Shown here in pieces: positions 48,141-59,683 of a stretch of 64,000 nt of DNA. Positions within the stretch are counted from its first letter, which is position 1. The number at the start of each line of letters is the position of its first letter. The notes under the pieces are model-generated. The model searched no databases and was not told where the DNA came from. It saw only the letters and a list, made by a program, of their open reading frames with translations. Origin of the DNA: Hofstenia miamia (Eukaryota > Xenacoelomorpha > Acoela); assembly GCA_004352715.1 (NCBI GenBank), contig SCFE01000081.1, positions 801,448 to 865,447 of the forward strand. Reading direction: 5' to 3'. The translations under genes and the position numbers were made by a program.

Positions 48141-49140
48141 NNNNNNNNNNNNNNNNNNNNNNNNNNNNNNNNNNNNNNNNNNNNNNNNNNNNNNNNNNNN
48201 NNNNNNNNNNNNNNNNNNNNNNNNNNNNNNNNNNNNNNNNNNNNNNNNNNNNNNNNNNNNNNNNNNNNNNNNNNNNNNNNNNNNNNNNNNNNNNNNNNNN
48301 NNNNNNNNNNNNNNNNNNNNNNNNNNNNNNNNNNNNNNNNNNNNNNNNNNNNNNNNNNNNNNNNNNNNNNNNNNNNNNNNNNNNNNNNNNNNNNNNNNNN
48401 NNNNNNNNNNNNNNNNNNNNNNNNNNNNNNNNNNNNNNNNNNNNNNNNNNNNNNNNNNNNNNNNNNNNNNNNNNNNNNNNNNNNNNNNNNNNNNNNNNNN
48501 NNNNNNNNNNNNNNNNNNNNNNNNNNNNNNNNNNNNNNNNNNNNNNNNNNNNNNNNNNNNNNNNNNNNNNNNNNNNNNNNNNNNNNNNNNNNNNNNNNNN
48601 NNNNNNNNNNNNNNNNNNNNNNNNNNNNNNNNNNNNNNNNNNNNNNNNNNNNNNNNNNNNNNNNNNNNNNNNNNNNNNNNNNNNNNNNNNNNNNNNNNNN
48701 NNNNNNNNNNNNNNNNNNNNNNNNNNNNNNNNNNNNNNNNNNNNNNNNNNNNNNNNNNNNNNNNNNNNNNNNNNNNNNNNNNNNNNNNNNNNNNNNNNNN
48801 NNNNNNNNNNNNNNNNNNNNNNNNNNNNNNNNNNNNNNNNNNNNNNNNNNNNNNNNNNNNNNNNNNNNNNNNNNNNNNNNNNNNNNNNNNNNNNNNNNNN
48901 NNNNNNNNNNNNNNNNNNNNNNNNNNNNNNNNNNNNNNNNNNNNNNNNNNNNNNNNNNNNNNNNNNNNNNNNNNNNNNNNNNNNNNNNNNNNNNNNNNNN
49001 NNNNNNNNNNNNNNNNNNNNNNNNNNNNNNNNNNNNNNNNNNNNNNNNNNNNNNNNNNNNNNNNNNNNNNNNNNNNNNNNNNNNNNNNNNNNNNNNNNNN
49101 NNNNNNNNNNNNNNNNNNNNNNNNNNNNNNNNNNNNNNNN
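48141..49140. other. Assembly gap, exactly 1,000 N
   Basis: Placeholder-sized N run whose right edge is a (TA)n tract. Confidence 0.97.
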
Positions 49141-49164
49141 ATATATATATATATATATATATAT
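49141..49164. repeat. (TA)n tract at gap edge
   Basis: TA repeats directly after the gap, followed by moderately GC-rich unique sequence (ctcggctgtagattg...). Confidence 0.92.
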
Positions 49165-49495
49165 CTCGGCTGTAGATTGAATTTCTCCTCCAAGAACTGA
49201 TAGTCTGGTTAAAACACCACATGTACCTGCTTTCGTTTGTGACAACTTTGTCGTTTGTTAGTAATGTATTCTGAGAATAATAAAACATAGACAAAAACTA
49301 AATTATAAAAAGATGTAAATTGAAGTCTATTAACACAGTTATGCATTTCTGTCATAGCTTAATTGTGTTATAGATCGCATTGTTAAGCATTAAGTTTCAT
49401 TTTTAAGGCTATTTGCGAAAAACGAATTGTGTGTCATTTTCCTACGCATACCTTTAAAATCTGAGTTACACCTTTAGGTGTGAGGTTACGCAAGT
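49165..49495. other. Unrecognised sequence after gap
   Basis: Contains a small perfect hairpin, acacctttaggtgt, near 49469. The first 80 bp are less AT-rich than average and could be element-derived, but I cannot identify it. Confidence 0.35.
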
Positions 49496-50043
49496 ACACA
49501 ACACACAGTGTATCTTAAAAGCTGGTCGTCTGCTCATTGTGACACTAATTTTGTATAGCTGCAACTCGTGACTACCGAGTTATGGCGAAATCATGAAAAT
49601 AGATCCCAAGAACTTTTGATTGACAAATGACGTAAATATCGAAAAAAAATTTTGGCTCCATTTTTTTTCCCAAAACCCCGCCAAATTGCATCTTAGCCAT
49701 AATCGCTTTCAAAAAATGGTGAAAAATGAAACATTCTAATGAATACTTAAACTATCATAGCATCTATCTATGCTGTTTACATCAAAATTTAGCACTTTTT
49801 TGTTTTAGGTATTACAATGGCATACTACACTATGATTGCATAGCTTTGTCACTGATTCCATTCAACAATATAGAACGTCTTCTGAAATTGCTAATGATTT
49901 ACTTTTATTACGCTACTCATAATAACGATATTTTAGCAACAAAAAACAGCAGAACATAACAAATGACGTGAAATAAAACCCTCGGAAATGTACGAATACA
50001 CTAAATTTAATTCTTATTGTAACACTTTGTGTGTTGTGTTGTG
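49496..50043. mobile_element. Possible miniature element with CA-rich inverted ends
   Basis: acacaacacacagtgt at 49496-49511 is inverted near 50022-50043 (acactttgtgtgttgtgttg). A candidate of about 550 bp without coding capacity. The ends are low-complexity, so chance pairing is possible, and no target-site duplication was identified. Confidence 0.3.
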
Positions 50044-50090
50044 ATCTCTGTTATAAATCTACATGATTAGTGCTTCACGAAATGTATATA

Positions 50091-50241
50091 NNNNNNNNNN
50101 NNNNNNNNNNNNNNNNNNNNNNNNNNNNNNNNNNNNNNNNNNNNNNNNNNNNNNNNNNNNNNNNNNNNNNNNNNNNNNNNNNNNNNNNNNNNNNNNNNNN
50201 NNNNNNNNNNNNNNNNNNNNNNNNNNNNNNNNNNNNNNNNN
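50091..50241. other. Assembly gap, 151 N, beside (TA)n
   Basis: TA-type sequence at both edges (tatata before, ttatatatat after), again a break inside a microsatellite. Confidence 0.97.
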
Positions 50242-51881
50242 TTATATATATATATATAACAGCAACGCCAGGGTGCACGGAATTGCGCTGATTAAGAGAA
50301 CGCAGCTAACAGATGCTTTGGTGTCTTAATATATACAAACAACTAGTAACTAATAAACACGAAAAGCGATAAGCAGGCCGATACTAGGAACCACTACCTG
50401 CCAATATTATATATATATATATTCAAAAGATTTTATATGCATAGAAATGTAGTTAGCTAACAGTGTTCATTAGAAATTATAGAATAAATTTAAGTTCGGA
50501 AATAAAATAATTAACCAGTGCATTTATTTTGTGGTGGTTATTTAGTTAAAATTAATTTGATGCCGGCTTCAAACAACCGCCAGTCGTTTGAAATTGAACT
50601 GTAAAGACATGCGACTTATTTTAGAATAAAGTGCACGTTTCATTTCATTGCTTATTAATACATTATATCAAAATAAATGGCAACAAAGCGTACTCTGTGT
50701 AAATTCTAATTTTGTTGTGTATGCATTTATTCAGCATAGATCTTGTTAGTTTTTTTACAATATTTCCTTCATGTGGATCTTGCAATATTACAATGCCATA
50801 ATGTAGATAAAATCATTAATATAAATCATTTTGTTTTCACTCAAATATAATATATACGAGTGTGACTTTTTTTTACTATTCTGTCAGTAATCTAAGAATT
50901 TAGTTAGGGGATTAGAGGTTAGGGTTTCCTTGACTCAATTTTGTTTGTAATTGGATATTATTGTATAAATTGCAAGCAATCATTTTGCCAAATGTATTTA
51001 TTTGTTAGGAGGAATATTTACCATTTTTAGAAATTCAAGAATATCACACACATTTACAAGTACACCCTAGCAATACATTTGTCAACAAAATTTATGAGTA
51101 AAGTGATTTGAATTTATGCAAATACTGAATGAAAATGAGTAGTTTTAGTACATCGGCTCTATTTTGCATCACCCAAGGGAAAACTTAGACGTGCCATGGC
51201 AATCGACAGGTACTAATTTCTTTCACATTACTATCTCATGAGATTTGGATAAAAAGAGCACTAAATAATATTGGAATTCCAAACAACAAAGCAAAGTAGT
51301 GCGTTCTAATTCTTCATTAAGTTATAGTAGAACTTAAATGCTTACTGGTTTTTGCATTTCGGTGAAATTCCATTCTTGTGCTGTTAAGCATTCATACATA
51401 ATAGTTGAGCTGTGATTTTGCATTCGAAATAGAATACGTCATAACAAGCATCCGAACTTGATTGATGGAGAAATATTTTTGTGTGTTAATGAGCTTAATT
51501 GGCACCAAGAATTTTTACTTACACTAATAAAAAAGCATTCATTTCGATAAAATCATTTTATTTATATTTTTTCAATAATTCATGTGAATATAGATCTTTG
51601 AAATAATGAATTATGAAATAATTCAAGGTTTTATATGAATTCAACAATGTTTCAATAAATAAATTGAAAAAATTGTATATCTAATATAATATAATATAAT
51701 TTATTTCTTACAACCCTGCCAACCAACACTTGATACGCATTTGATCTTGAAATGAAGAAAAATTGACATAGAATGAAATTGTTTCAAAATTATTTAATTG
51801 AAAGAAAGTTATTTTTGTAAAAAACATTCAACACTTCGTATTTCATGTAAAATCTATCTAACATTGTCTTATTTTTTAAAT

Positions 51882-51926
<45 letters not shown>

Positions 51927-54358
51927 TTATATATAAAGAAGTGTAATTTATAAAATTTTGTAAAATATATAAAAATAATGACAACAATTACTCTTGGCTC
52001 TTATAATTACTTCCATCTCTTTGCATATATGAGTCATTTCATAACAATGAAGAACTGCAACGCTAGAGAGATTAGTATAATTCTTAAATTACCTTTTTAA
52101 ATCTGATATAAAACATTTATTAACGTGAAAATATTTCAAGTACTCATTATTTTCTCAATGGTATCTTTTTTTTAAATACTAACTGCAAGTTGTAGTTAGA
52201 CTTCTAACAATGTATCTTATTTATATTACTAATATATATTTACTTCAAACACCTCTAATCCAACCTAGGTTTCTTGTTGGGTATATTTAGGAAGCCTACT
52301 CAAGATGTAGCTGAAGTTACCCTCAAAATTTGCATAGTATTTAGAAGGATCACTAAGTGTAGAATTTTGAATTTCTTTAAGCAATGAGAAATATTTTATA
52401 GAATTTCTTAAGCAATTAGAATTTTAACCGATTGATGTAAACTTGTGGAAAATCATGATACAGAAACTTAGAAAAATTCTAAACAAAATTGGTATTGAAA
52501 TGAATATATTTTCAGTATATTGAAGTAAACAATTAACAAAATACATCATGGTGTATGAAATTTTGAATTTACTTCTCAAAATACTAGATCTATTTATCAA
52601 TTTGTAATAACTAATGACGATTATATTATTATCGCTGAAATTTCTATGCTTTCTTTAGGATTACAATGTTAATTTTTCTCATTTTAGACTATTTTATTCC
52701 ATCTTAATTCATTATACAGCCTTACATCTACAAATATTTTATAAATAATTGCATATTCTTATTGCATATGTCAGTATAAAGCAAAAATATAATTAACTAA
52801 GTCATTGTACATCAAAGTAAAATCAATACAGATAAAAAATAACACCTAAATTTTTGAAGGGCTGAGTAGATTTATAAATGATTGATTGAATTTCTACTAA
52901 AAAAAATTTGAAGTATTTTGCTCCATATATATAGTTGTAAACTTCTTCTCTGAAATACTTTTAAACTTCAAATAGATATGTCCTTTGAAAAGGATAAACC
53001 TTTTGATGTAAAAATAGCATTTTTTGCGATTAAAAAGATTGTTTGAGCAATGAGGCGTAAGGAACGGCGTGATATTGTAATATCAAAACAGCTGAATTTA
53101 ATTTACAAAATGTGCTCAAATCATTTTTAGTCAATTTCAATTTCCTAAATGTTCTTTATTTTTTAAATATTCAACTTTAAGTAATAATTTTCGCCATAGA
53201 AATATCTTGACATTCTAATGATAAACACGTTATATATATATATATATGTATATTGTTCAGTTGAGCATCACTCAGTGATTAAAGTATGAATTTTGATAAA
53301 ATGTTACATATTTGTTTATATAGATGGTTTATGTATTTTCATTTATGTAACAAAGTCATTTATTTGTTCTTACAATAAAATTGAAAATATAACTAAATAA
53401 TTTCAATAATATATTCAAATGCTCTTTCAATTTTAAATAACTCAATAATGTAAGGCATGCACACATTCAAAGACCACAAGGCTATTAATTGAACAAAATA
53501 GTACATTATATCTTCTTGAAATATGAATTACACTTATATGTGCGAGAGTACATTGAATTTTATTGCTTATGAATACATACAATGTAGGTGCTTGTTAAAA
53601 TTTTCTAAACCTTTGGACATAATAATTTGTATATTTTCAAAATATATAAATTTTTGTTGTAAATGTCTTTGTAAAGAAACGAAATTTTACTTACGAATTT
53701 TACAAAAATTTGGCTGGCAATAGAATTAATGACCTACATCTCCGCTAACAATTAAAATTATTTGTTTTTACTTTAATACATTTATATATGCATGCCTGTC
53801 TATTTCAGTTGCCTTGTTTTGTTAATTGCACATATGTGCATTTTAGGTTCTAATACACGGAATTGGAATAAAACAAAATAACAAGATCTGGCAGCCTTAC
53901 TGAGTAGACTTAGGAAACCAGATGCTCTGTTTCATTAGCACTTTTGGCTGGAAATTTAGCATTTGCTTTTCATCCTGATTACCCTGGAATGGGCGTTGCG
54001 TTAAACGCCAAACTGAGGTTCACACTATGATATGTACTCTATTTCAAATTCATTGTTTGCAGAATTATATTAATTGATAAATTCAATAATCTTCAACAAG
54101 ATTGTTCTTAGTTTGTAATTAAAATTTGATGCTGTGCTTTGAGGACACATTTAGAAATTTCCATGCTTCATCTCTAATGTTAATATTTAAATTATAAATT
54201 CATAGTGTGTACATGTACATACTTAGCAGTTAGGTCCCAAAATATTTGTAATTTGGGAAAACCTCCTTCACACCTTAGTTCTTAACATATTTTCAAAAGT
54301 TTTTTTGAATTAATTAATCAAAATCAATGAAAAACTTGGTGAAAGACATTATTGTATC
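50242..54358. other. Non-coding AT-rich DNA with several (TA)n tracts
   Basis: Microsatellites at about 50242-50258, 50408-50422, 51880-51922 and 53230-53247. A short hairpin ggcgtt-gcgtta-aacgcc sits at 53992-54009 in a locally GC-richer patch. Open frames at 51790-51987 and 53523-53723 have no motif. No gene recognised. Confidence 0.45.
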
Positions 54359-54378
54359 CCCCTTGCGTACACCACTGC
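54359..54378. repeat. Solo terminus of the 5064-type miniature element
   Basis: cccccttgcgtacaccactg resembles the right end at 5161-5178 (cccccttgcgtacgcgac). The preceding AT-rich stretch (aatcaaaatcaatgaaaaac) is loosely like the interior of that element. No matching left end was located with confidence, so it may be a truncated or decayed copy. Confidence 0.5.
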
Positions 54379-57312
54379 TAGGACACTCATTACTGAATTT
54401 AGCATTCATCAAATTGTATTATAGGAATAGTGTCTTAATATCAAGAACAATAATCAATTCAAGTTGATGGAAACTAACTAGCAGATAAAAAATTAAATCA
54501 TACAACGCAACTCTAAAATTGTTAGAAGTTTACTGCCTTAGATAACAATTGTATAAAACAGACTAAGAATAATATTATTTCCTTTAATTAATACAGTATT
54601 ATAGTCCATGAAAAAGATCAATCCTCTAGTAATGCAATGTGATCTGTTTAACAAATTTACATTTTAATTAAAATATCTGCTCTAAATTAAGAATTTTTAA
54701 AAAAGTATATTTATATTTTTAAGCAACCTAGTATATTCATAATTGATTGACAAATTCTGTTAAGTGTTATAAATGGTATTAGCTAAGCTTAGTTAAAAAC
54801 CTAATATCTAATTATTATCTTATTTTTATCCTCTTTAGTATAACAATTGGTAGATTTATGAAGCTAAATTACAGGACTCTGAATTTTATTATATATTTAA
54901 AGGAATAATAAACATATAAATTCATTAATTTATGCCATGAAAAAAATCTGTTGTTGTAAGCATTTTGCAAAAATTCTATAAATTTAATTAGCTTAAAAAT
55001 CTTGACAAGATATAAATAAATTTGTTCTGCTTTATTGAATTCATGAAGTTAAATTTTCACGCTTAGAATCATAAAATTTACATATAAAAATAAGAAAATG
55101 TCTCTTAATTAATAATATAGTTACCGTGTTTTCCAAAATGAGTTAAGTGGTAATCACAATTTTAAATGCCCAACAATTAAGAATTTTTTAAAATCTAAAT
55201 TGAGCAGTTGTGAGAAAATAGCTCTATTAAGAAATTAAAAAGTTAACTAGCAAACGCTTTAATCAATGGTGTATTAATGCTTGAGTTAGGCTATGCACTT
55301 GATGAGAGTTTGCTCTACCAGTATTTTGTCAACAGCTGTTTTGGGTTTGTCAACAATCTCTTGAATAAAATTTATTGTATTTATTCTGCAAAAAATGTAA
55401 TGCAATCTCTATAATATTCAGCTGCCCAAATAATATTTTGCAAATTTTTTATTTTAATAGTTGGAATAAATTCACCCACCCTTTTATTTGCATAAACCTT
55501 AATAAACCCATTTGGTTTTAAAAATGAGTGGAGTGTTAGAATGTTGCATCATAATTTTCATTCAAATGAACTACTTTAGAAAGTGCACAATACCAAATAA
55601 ATTAATGATGTACAATACATAACATATATGATTGTAAGTTTACATAATTTTTAAAATTTCATGACATATCAAAAGAAGTAATGAACCGATAATGTATTTC
55701 TAAAAATATTTCTGTTTTATTTCAGTAAAAATATGTTCCGTTTTTCTAAATAATCCCAGTTCTGATTCCAACCCACGTTGGCTCACAAAAATCGAATAGA
55801 TTTTATGACATTCTGAAAACTCGACTGTAATTTTATCCTAAGTGTGTATAAAGGAAGTTATTATTTTAAGAATCTACATCTCCTCAAGAACAAAATATTT
55901 ATAATTTGGCCAATTAACAATGTTCTTCTGAAAAATATGTGAATTTTTTAATAAATTAATCATAGTTTATATTCAGAATTCGAATTGGTAAGATTTAAAT
56001 AATACCTTGAACTTTAACTTAAAAAGTAATATATAATTAAAGAAACTACTTTAATAAACTTTTCATTTATGCATTAAAATTAGGAGTCTATATATATTTT
56101 ATTGATGGTTAATGGAAGCAAGGCATCACTTAAAAGTCACTGAATAACAAATTAGAAAACGATGCATAAATTTAAAAAACATCAAATAGTCAGATTTGTA
56201 TATATTTCAGGTGATGAATTTTAAAATTCACATTTCAAAAACCATTATTTAAATAAGGATTCGACATAAACTACCTAGATGAAGACCTATGATTAATCAT
56301 AAAAACATTTTCTGAATTTTACAAAGGATATCACTCAACTTACATTTTCCCAATAAAAAATGTGCATATATGCAAGACTTTGATATTAACAATGAAAATT
56401 TGTAATTTTAATAAAAACGTTAAATTTTATAGCTGAAAATTAAAAGTTGATAATGTATTATGTAAAAAAATTTTATCTCAATACTAAAAAAATTATTTCA
56501 AAATGTTGAAAAATTTTAAAAGAAAAATATAGCTATGACATAAAAAGTTATCGTTTTCAGCAGAGTTTTGTCTAAACTTTATGAATTTCGTAAGGTTTCC
56601 ATAAAATAAATCAATGCAATTTCCTTTGGCATCATTTGTTGGAAAATGAATGGGCAATTCAAGTTATTAAAAGAAAATTTGATATTTGTATCAAGTTCAA
56701 TGCAAATATTTTTCGTGTTTTTTGAGAATCATTATGTATATTTGAATTCCATTCGATTTGATTTACACGACGTTTATTATCAAAAAAATAATTTTCCCAA
56801 ACAGTTCCATTAAGAATAAATTTGAAAATATATTCTATGTAATACAAAAAGGAAATGGTAAAATAAGTGTTTATTGTTAAAGTATGAGTCATTATCATGT
56901 AAATTTACACCAAAATATAATTTCCAATATTGTTGTCTCGCTAAAATTGTATTCCACCTGTGTACTGGAATGACTAAGTCGAATACTTGTAATTATGTTT
57001 TTTTCAATTTTCAGTATGTATTAAGAAACATCATGTGAATATTAATCGCATTAAATTAAATTAAAAAATCTTAAAAGCTTTACGAATGCAAACGTATTTC
57101 ACTTAAATTACTATTCCTTCTTAATTAAATGATTGATTCATGTCAATGCTAAAATGTATTTGAAGAGACTTTTCAATTATCTTCGTGAGTTTATTCATGC
57201 TAGGAAATCAGGCAGCTGCATATGCATATGTAACTAATATATAGAGCATTATTAGCAATAGAATTATGACACTACATAAATATATTCAAGAAATGCAGGC
57301 TGTTAGAATATC

Positions 57313-57316
<4 letters not shown>
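54379..57316. other. Non-coding AT-rich DNA
   Basis: Nearly three kilobases with no recognised feature; a 79-codon minus-strand frame at 56659-56898 has no motif. Confidence 0.45.

Positions 57317-57342
<26 letters not shown>
57317..57342. repeat. (TA)n microsatellite
   Basis: About 26 bp, next to the 3' tail of the Penelope-like fragment. Confidence 0.9.
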
Positions 57343-57343
<1 letters not shown>

Positions 57344-57359
57344 TCATATTAGCTAGACG

Positions 57360-57705
57360 TTAGAATAGACCGGTTTCGATTATAAATCATCTTCAAGATA
57401 ACAATAATGCGGTAATAAATTTACAATAACTACACTTTATAAAATAAATATCGCATGCACTTCTAAAATAAATTTAATGTTAGCATGCTTTGTTGAATAT
57501 TTAATAGTCGATCTTTCTTAGTTTCTTTAATTAAAATTGCTTCACCGATTTCTGGATAGTTTTATTTTAGTAGTATATAAAAATTATTTTCATTTGCAGT
57601 ATGTTTATGTAAATATATTTCTGATCTTAGGTGCCCATTTAGATGTTCTTTTATTCTTGTTCCTAGATGTCTAGTACAGGCGATTCTAAAAGCTATTTTA
57701 TGGTT
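57360..57705 (-). pseudogene. Penelope-like element 3' fragment (GIY-YIG end and tail)
   Basis: On the minus strand: IAFRIACTRHLGTRIKEHLN, then GHLRSEIYLHKHTANENNF, then EIGEAILIKETKKDRLLNIQ. This matches the second half of the GIY-YIG endonuclease domain (T.RHL..RI.EH, then E...I.EA..I....P.LN). One stop lies before NYPEIG. Downstream is the tail ttatcttgaagatgatttat and aatcgaaaccggtct (57361-57400), of the GAAGATGA...GAAACCGGTC type I associate with Penelope-like 3' ends. Reverse transcriptase is absent: a 5'-truncated copy. Confidence 0.78.
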
Positions 57706-58024
57706 TTAAATATTTATGCATAAAACATTATTTTTGCATTTGGAAAATATACTTGCAAGCGTTTTTTTATTATTGTTTATTTAAATTTCTCGCCATTAGA
57801 TTAACATGTTTATTTCAACAAGAAAGTAAGAGTTGATTCAAATTGCAATGATTTATCTGTAAGTAACTTCCATTAGCATTCTGAGAAAAATAATTTATTA
57901 TGTGAAGTGCTTTTTAATGGGCATAATTAAGATTGCATAAAAAATTCAGTTTATCAGCAAGAAGACAATTTTGAGGATGCCGCGATCACGTCAAGCTATA
58001 CATTATATCATATTTGATAATAAT
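57706..58024. other. Non-coding spacer
   Basis: No feature recognised between the Penelope fragment and the foldback element. Confidence 0.4.
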
Positions 58025-58129
58025 CAAGGCGACCTAAATTACAGGCCATGCACGGCAAAAATGATAAATTATATAATTCAATAATTCTATCTTTCTCAAT
58101 GTGCACGGCCTGTTATATAGGTCGCCTTG
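58025..58129. mobile_element. 105-bp foldback miniature element
   Basis: The left arm caaggcgacctaaattacag continues gccatgcac. The right arm reverse complements to caaggcgacctatataacag and gccgtgcac. The arms are 29 bp with only a few mismatches around an AT-rich loop of about 47 bp. GC-rich arms contrast with the background. The flanks give no obvious target-site duplication. The string aaggcgaccta recurs alone near 62418, possibly a fragment. Confidence 0.7.
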
Positions 58130-59234
58130 GTAAAATTAGATAACAAATTGTATAATTAGTTGCAATTAATAGCCTAGAGTAAACAAGAAGTCTAAGAATG
58201 TATCATTTTTTTCTTGTTAATGTCAAGTACTTACTGCTTTATTATCTGACCATTGGGTATGTGAAGAATTTAAAAGTTTTCTTAAACATCGTATTTTCCA
58301 TTGAAGAAAAGTGAATATCTTCACGTACTTCAGACACAGGATTAAATTTTATCACAAATATTTTCTAATAATGTTATAGAAAATTGTTTGAAAATGTGGT
58401 CAAAACGGTTAATGCCTTTAAAGATAGAATGGGTAGTTTAGTATTAAAGTCGTTGCAACATGACTATGATCTAACACAGTAAGCTAAAAAAAGAATTTGG
58501 ATTTATTGGGCAAAATAATATAATAAAAACGTGTGCATTTTGAGCAATAGGAGGTTGAGTTGAAAATGGGATTTTGGTCTACCACATAAAATTCATAGGG
58601 AGTTTGCAAATATCTTTCATACATTTATCTTTAAGGATGCTTAAATTTTAATGAAACCGACAATTACTAGATCCACTAAAAAATGATAAGTGGATTTTTG
58701 ATGAATAAATTTTCGATGAAGTTTTGATTTTCTTCAGACATTAACAACTAGGAATTCATTGATTGAAGGCTTGAAAAAATTTAAGTCATTACAAAAAGAC
58801 TTTAGATCACTAAATATTGAAATGCAGTGTGGTTATGTCTGAGTTTAGTACATAAATCTACGAACTATAAATTTTTAAAGATTCCAAATAATATTTTGTA
58901 TACTTGATATAGACAATTGATTATGGTGCATAGAAGCAAACTATGAAAATTGGTTTCAAGCGATAAAAAATAACTTTAAATTTGGTAGAATTAAATTATC
59001 CCCAAAAAATCTGCTTTTTGATAAATGACTTCGATTATTTTATCATCCAGAGTTTTTAAGTGATGTCGGAGTGCATGACGCATTTTTAGTTTTTTAGTGT
59101 TTTCTCACTGCTGTAGTTGACAAATTCACCATTCATTTACACAAAGCAATAATATTTCCAATGATGCTTCATTTTTACATAATTTATCAACTAAAGAATT
59201 AGTTCTTCATAATTGTTCAGATTTTGATCTTGTA
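58130..59234. other. Non-coding AT-rich DNA
   Basis: No recognised feature. Confidence 0.45.
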
Positions 59235-59683
59235 TAGCTCAAGTAAAAAAATGGCCACTGGTGCAATTAATAATTCAAAATATTGCCAAATACTCAAGGA
59301 ATTTGTACCATACACAACCTGCTTATATCCCGATTCATGGATCTTAGAACAAGATGGAGCAACCTCTCATATCTCAAAATCGACAAAAGAATTTTTTACC
59401 AATTATAATATTCAAGTTATCCAATGGCCAGGTCTAGTACCTATAGAGAACGTATGGCAGATTCGGAGGGATTTTGTCGCGAAAAAAATCCCACAAATCT
59501 GACAAAATTAGAGTTACATCTTTTCGAATCGCAACACCAAATAACTCAAGAAGTCAGAGTCCGTCTAACGGATTCAGTTTCAAGACATTTATCTGCGTGT
59601 CACGCTTTGCATAAGCCTCTATTTGTTTTTCGTTTGTTATCAAAATTTGTTTATAATGTGCCACTTTTTTTGAATTGAGCTAT
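59235..59683 (+). mobile_element. Internally deleted Tc1-like element, family 2, copy D
   Basis: Left end tatagctcaagtaaaaaaat and right end reverse complementing to tatagctcaattcaaaaaaa, with TA at both sides. Oriented opposite to copy A. At about 450 bp it keeps the transposase 3' half and terminal regions but has lost further interior sequence relative to copy A (the caagtttgcc...cctggtgacaa block). Confidence 0.82.
59249..59680 (+). pseudogene. Tc1-like transposase C-terminal remnant (copy D)
   Basis: The frame reads SKYCQILKEFVPYTTCLYPD, WILEQDGATSHISKSTKEFF and then VIQWPGLVPIENVWQIRRDF. It retains the second catalytic Asp and the Glu, but the interval between them is shortened where SPDLN should be. 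A shifted frame continues LTKLELHLFESQHQITQEVR and VRLTDSVSRHLSACHA, the C-terminal part also seen in copy A. The N-terminal half is deleted, so inactive. Confidence 0.85.

Noticed and set aside
48073-50329. Long open frames around 48.1-49.3 kb and 50.1-50.3 kb
   Set aside because: Same gap artefact, joined to TA-repeat translations.
53992-54009. ggcgttgcgttaaacgcc hairpin as a terminator or RNA gene
   Set aside because: Only a 6-bp stem in eukaryotic non-coding DNA; no other support.
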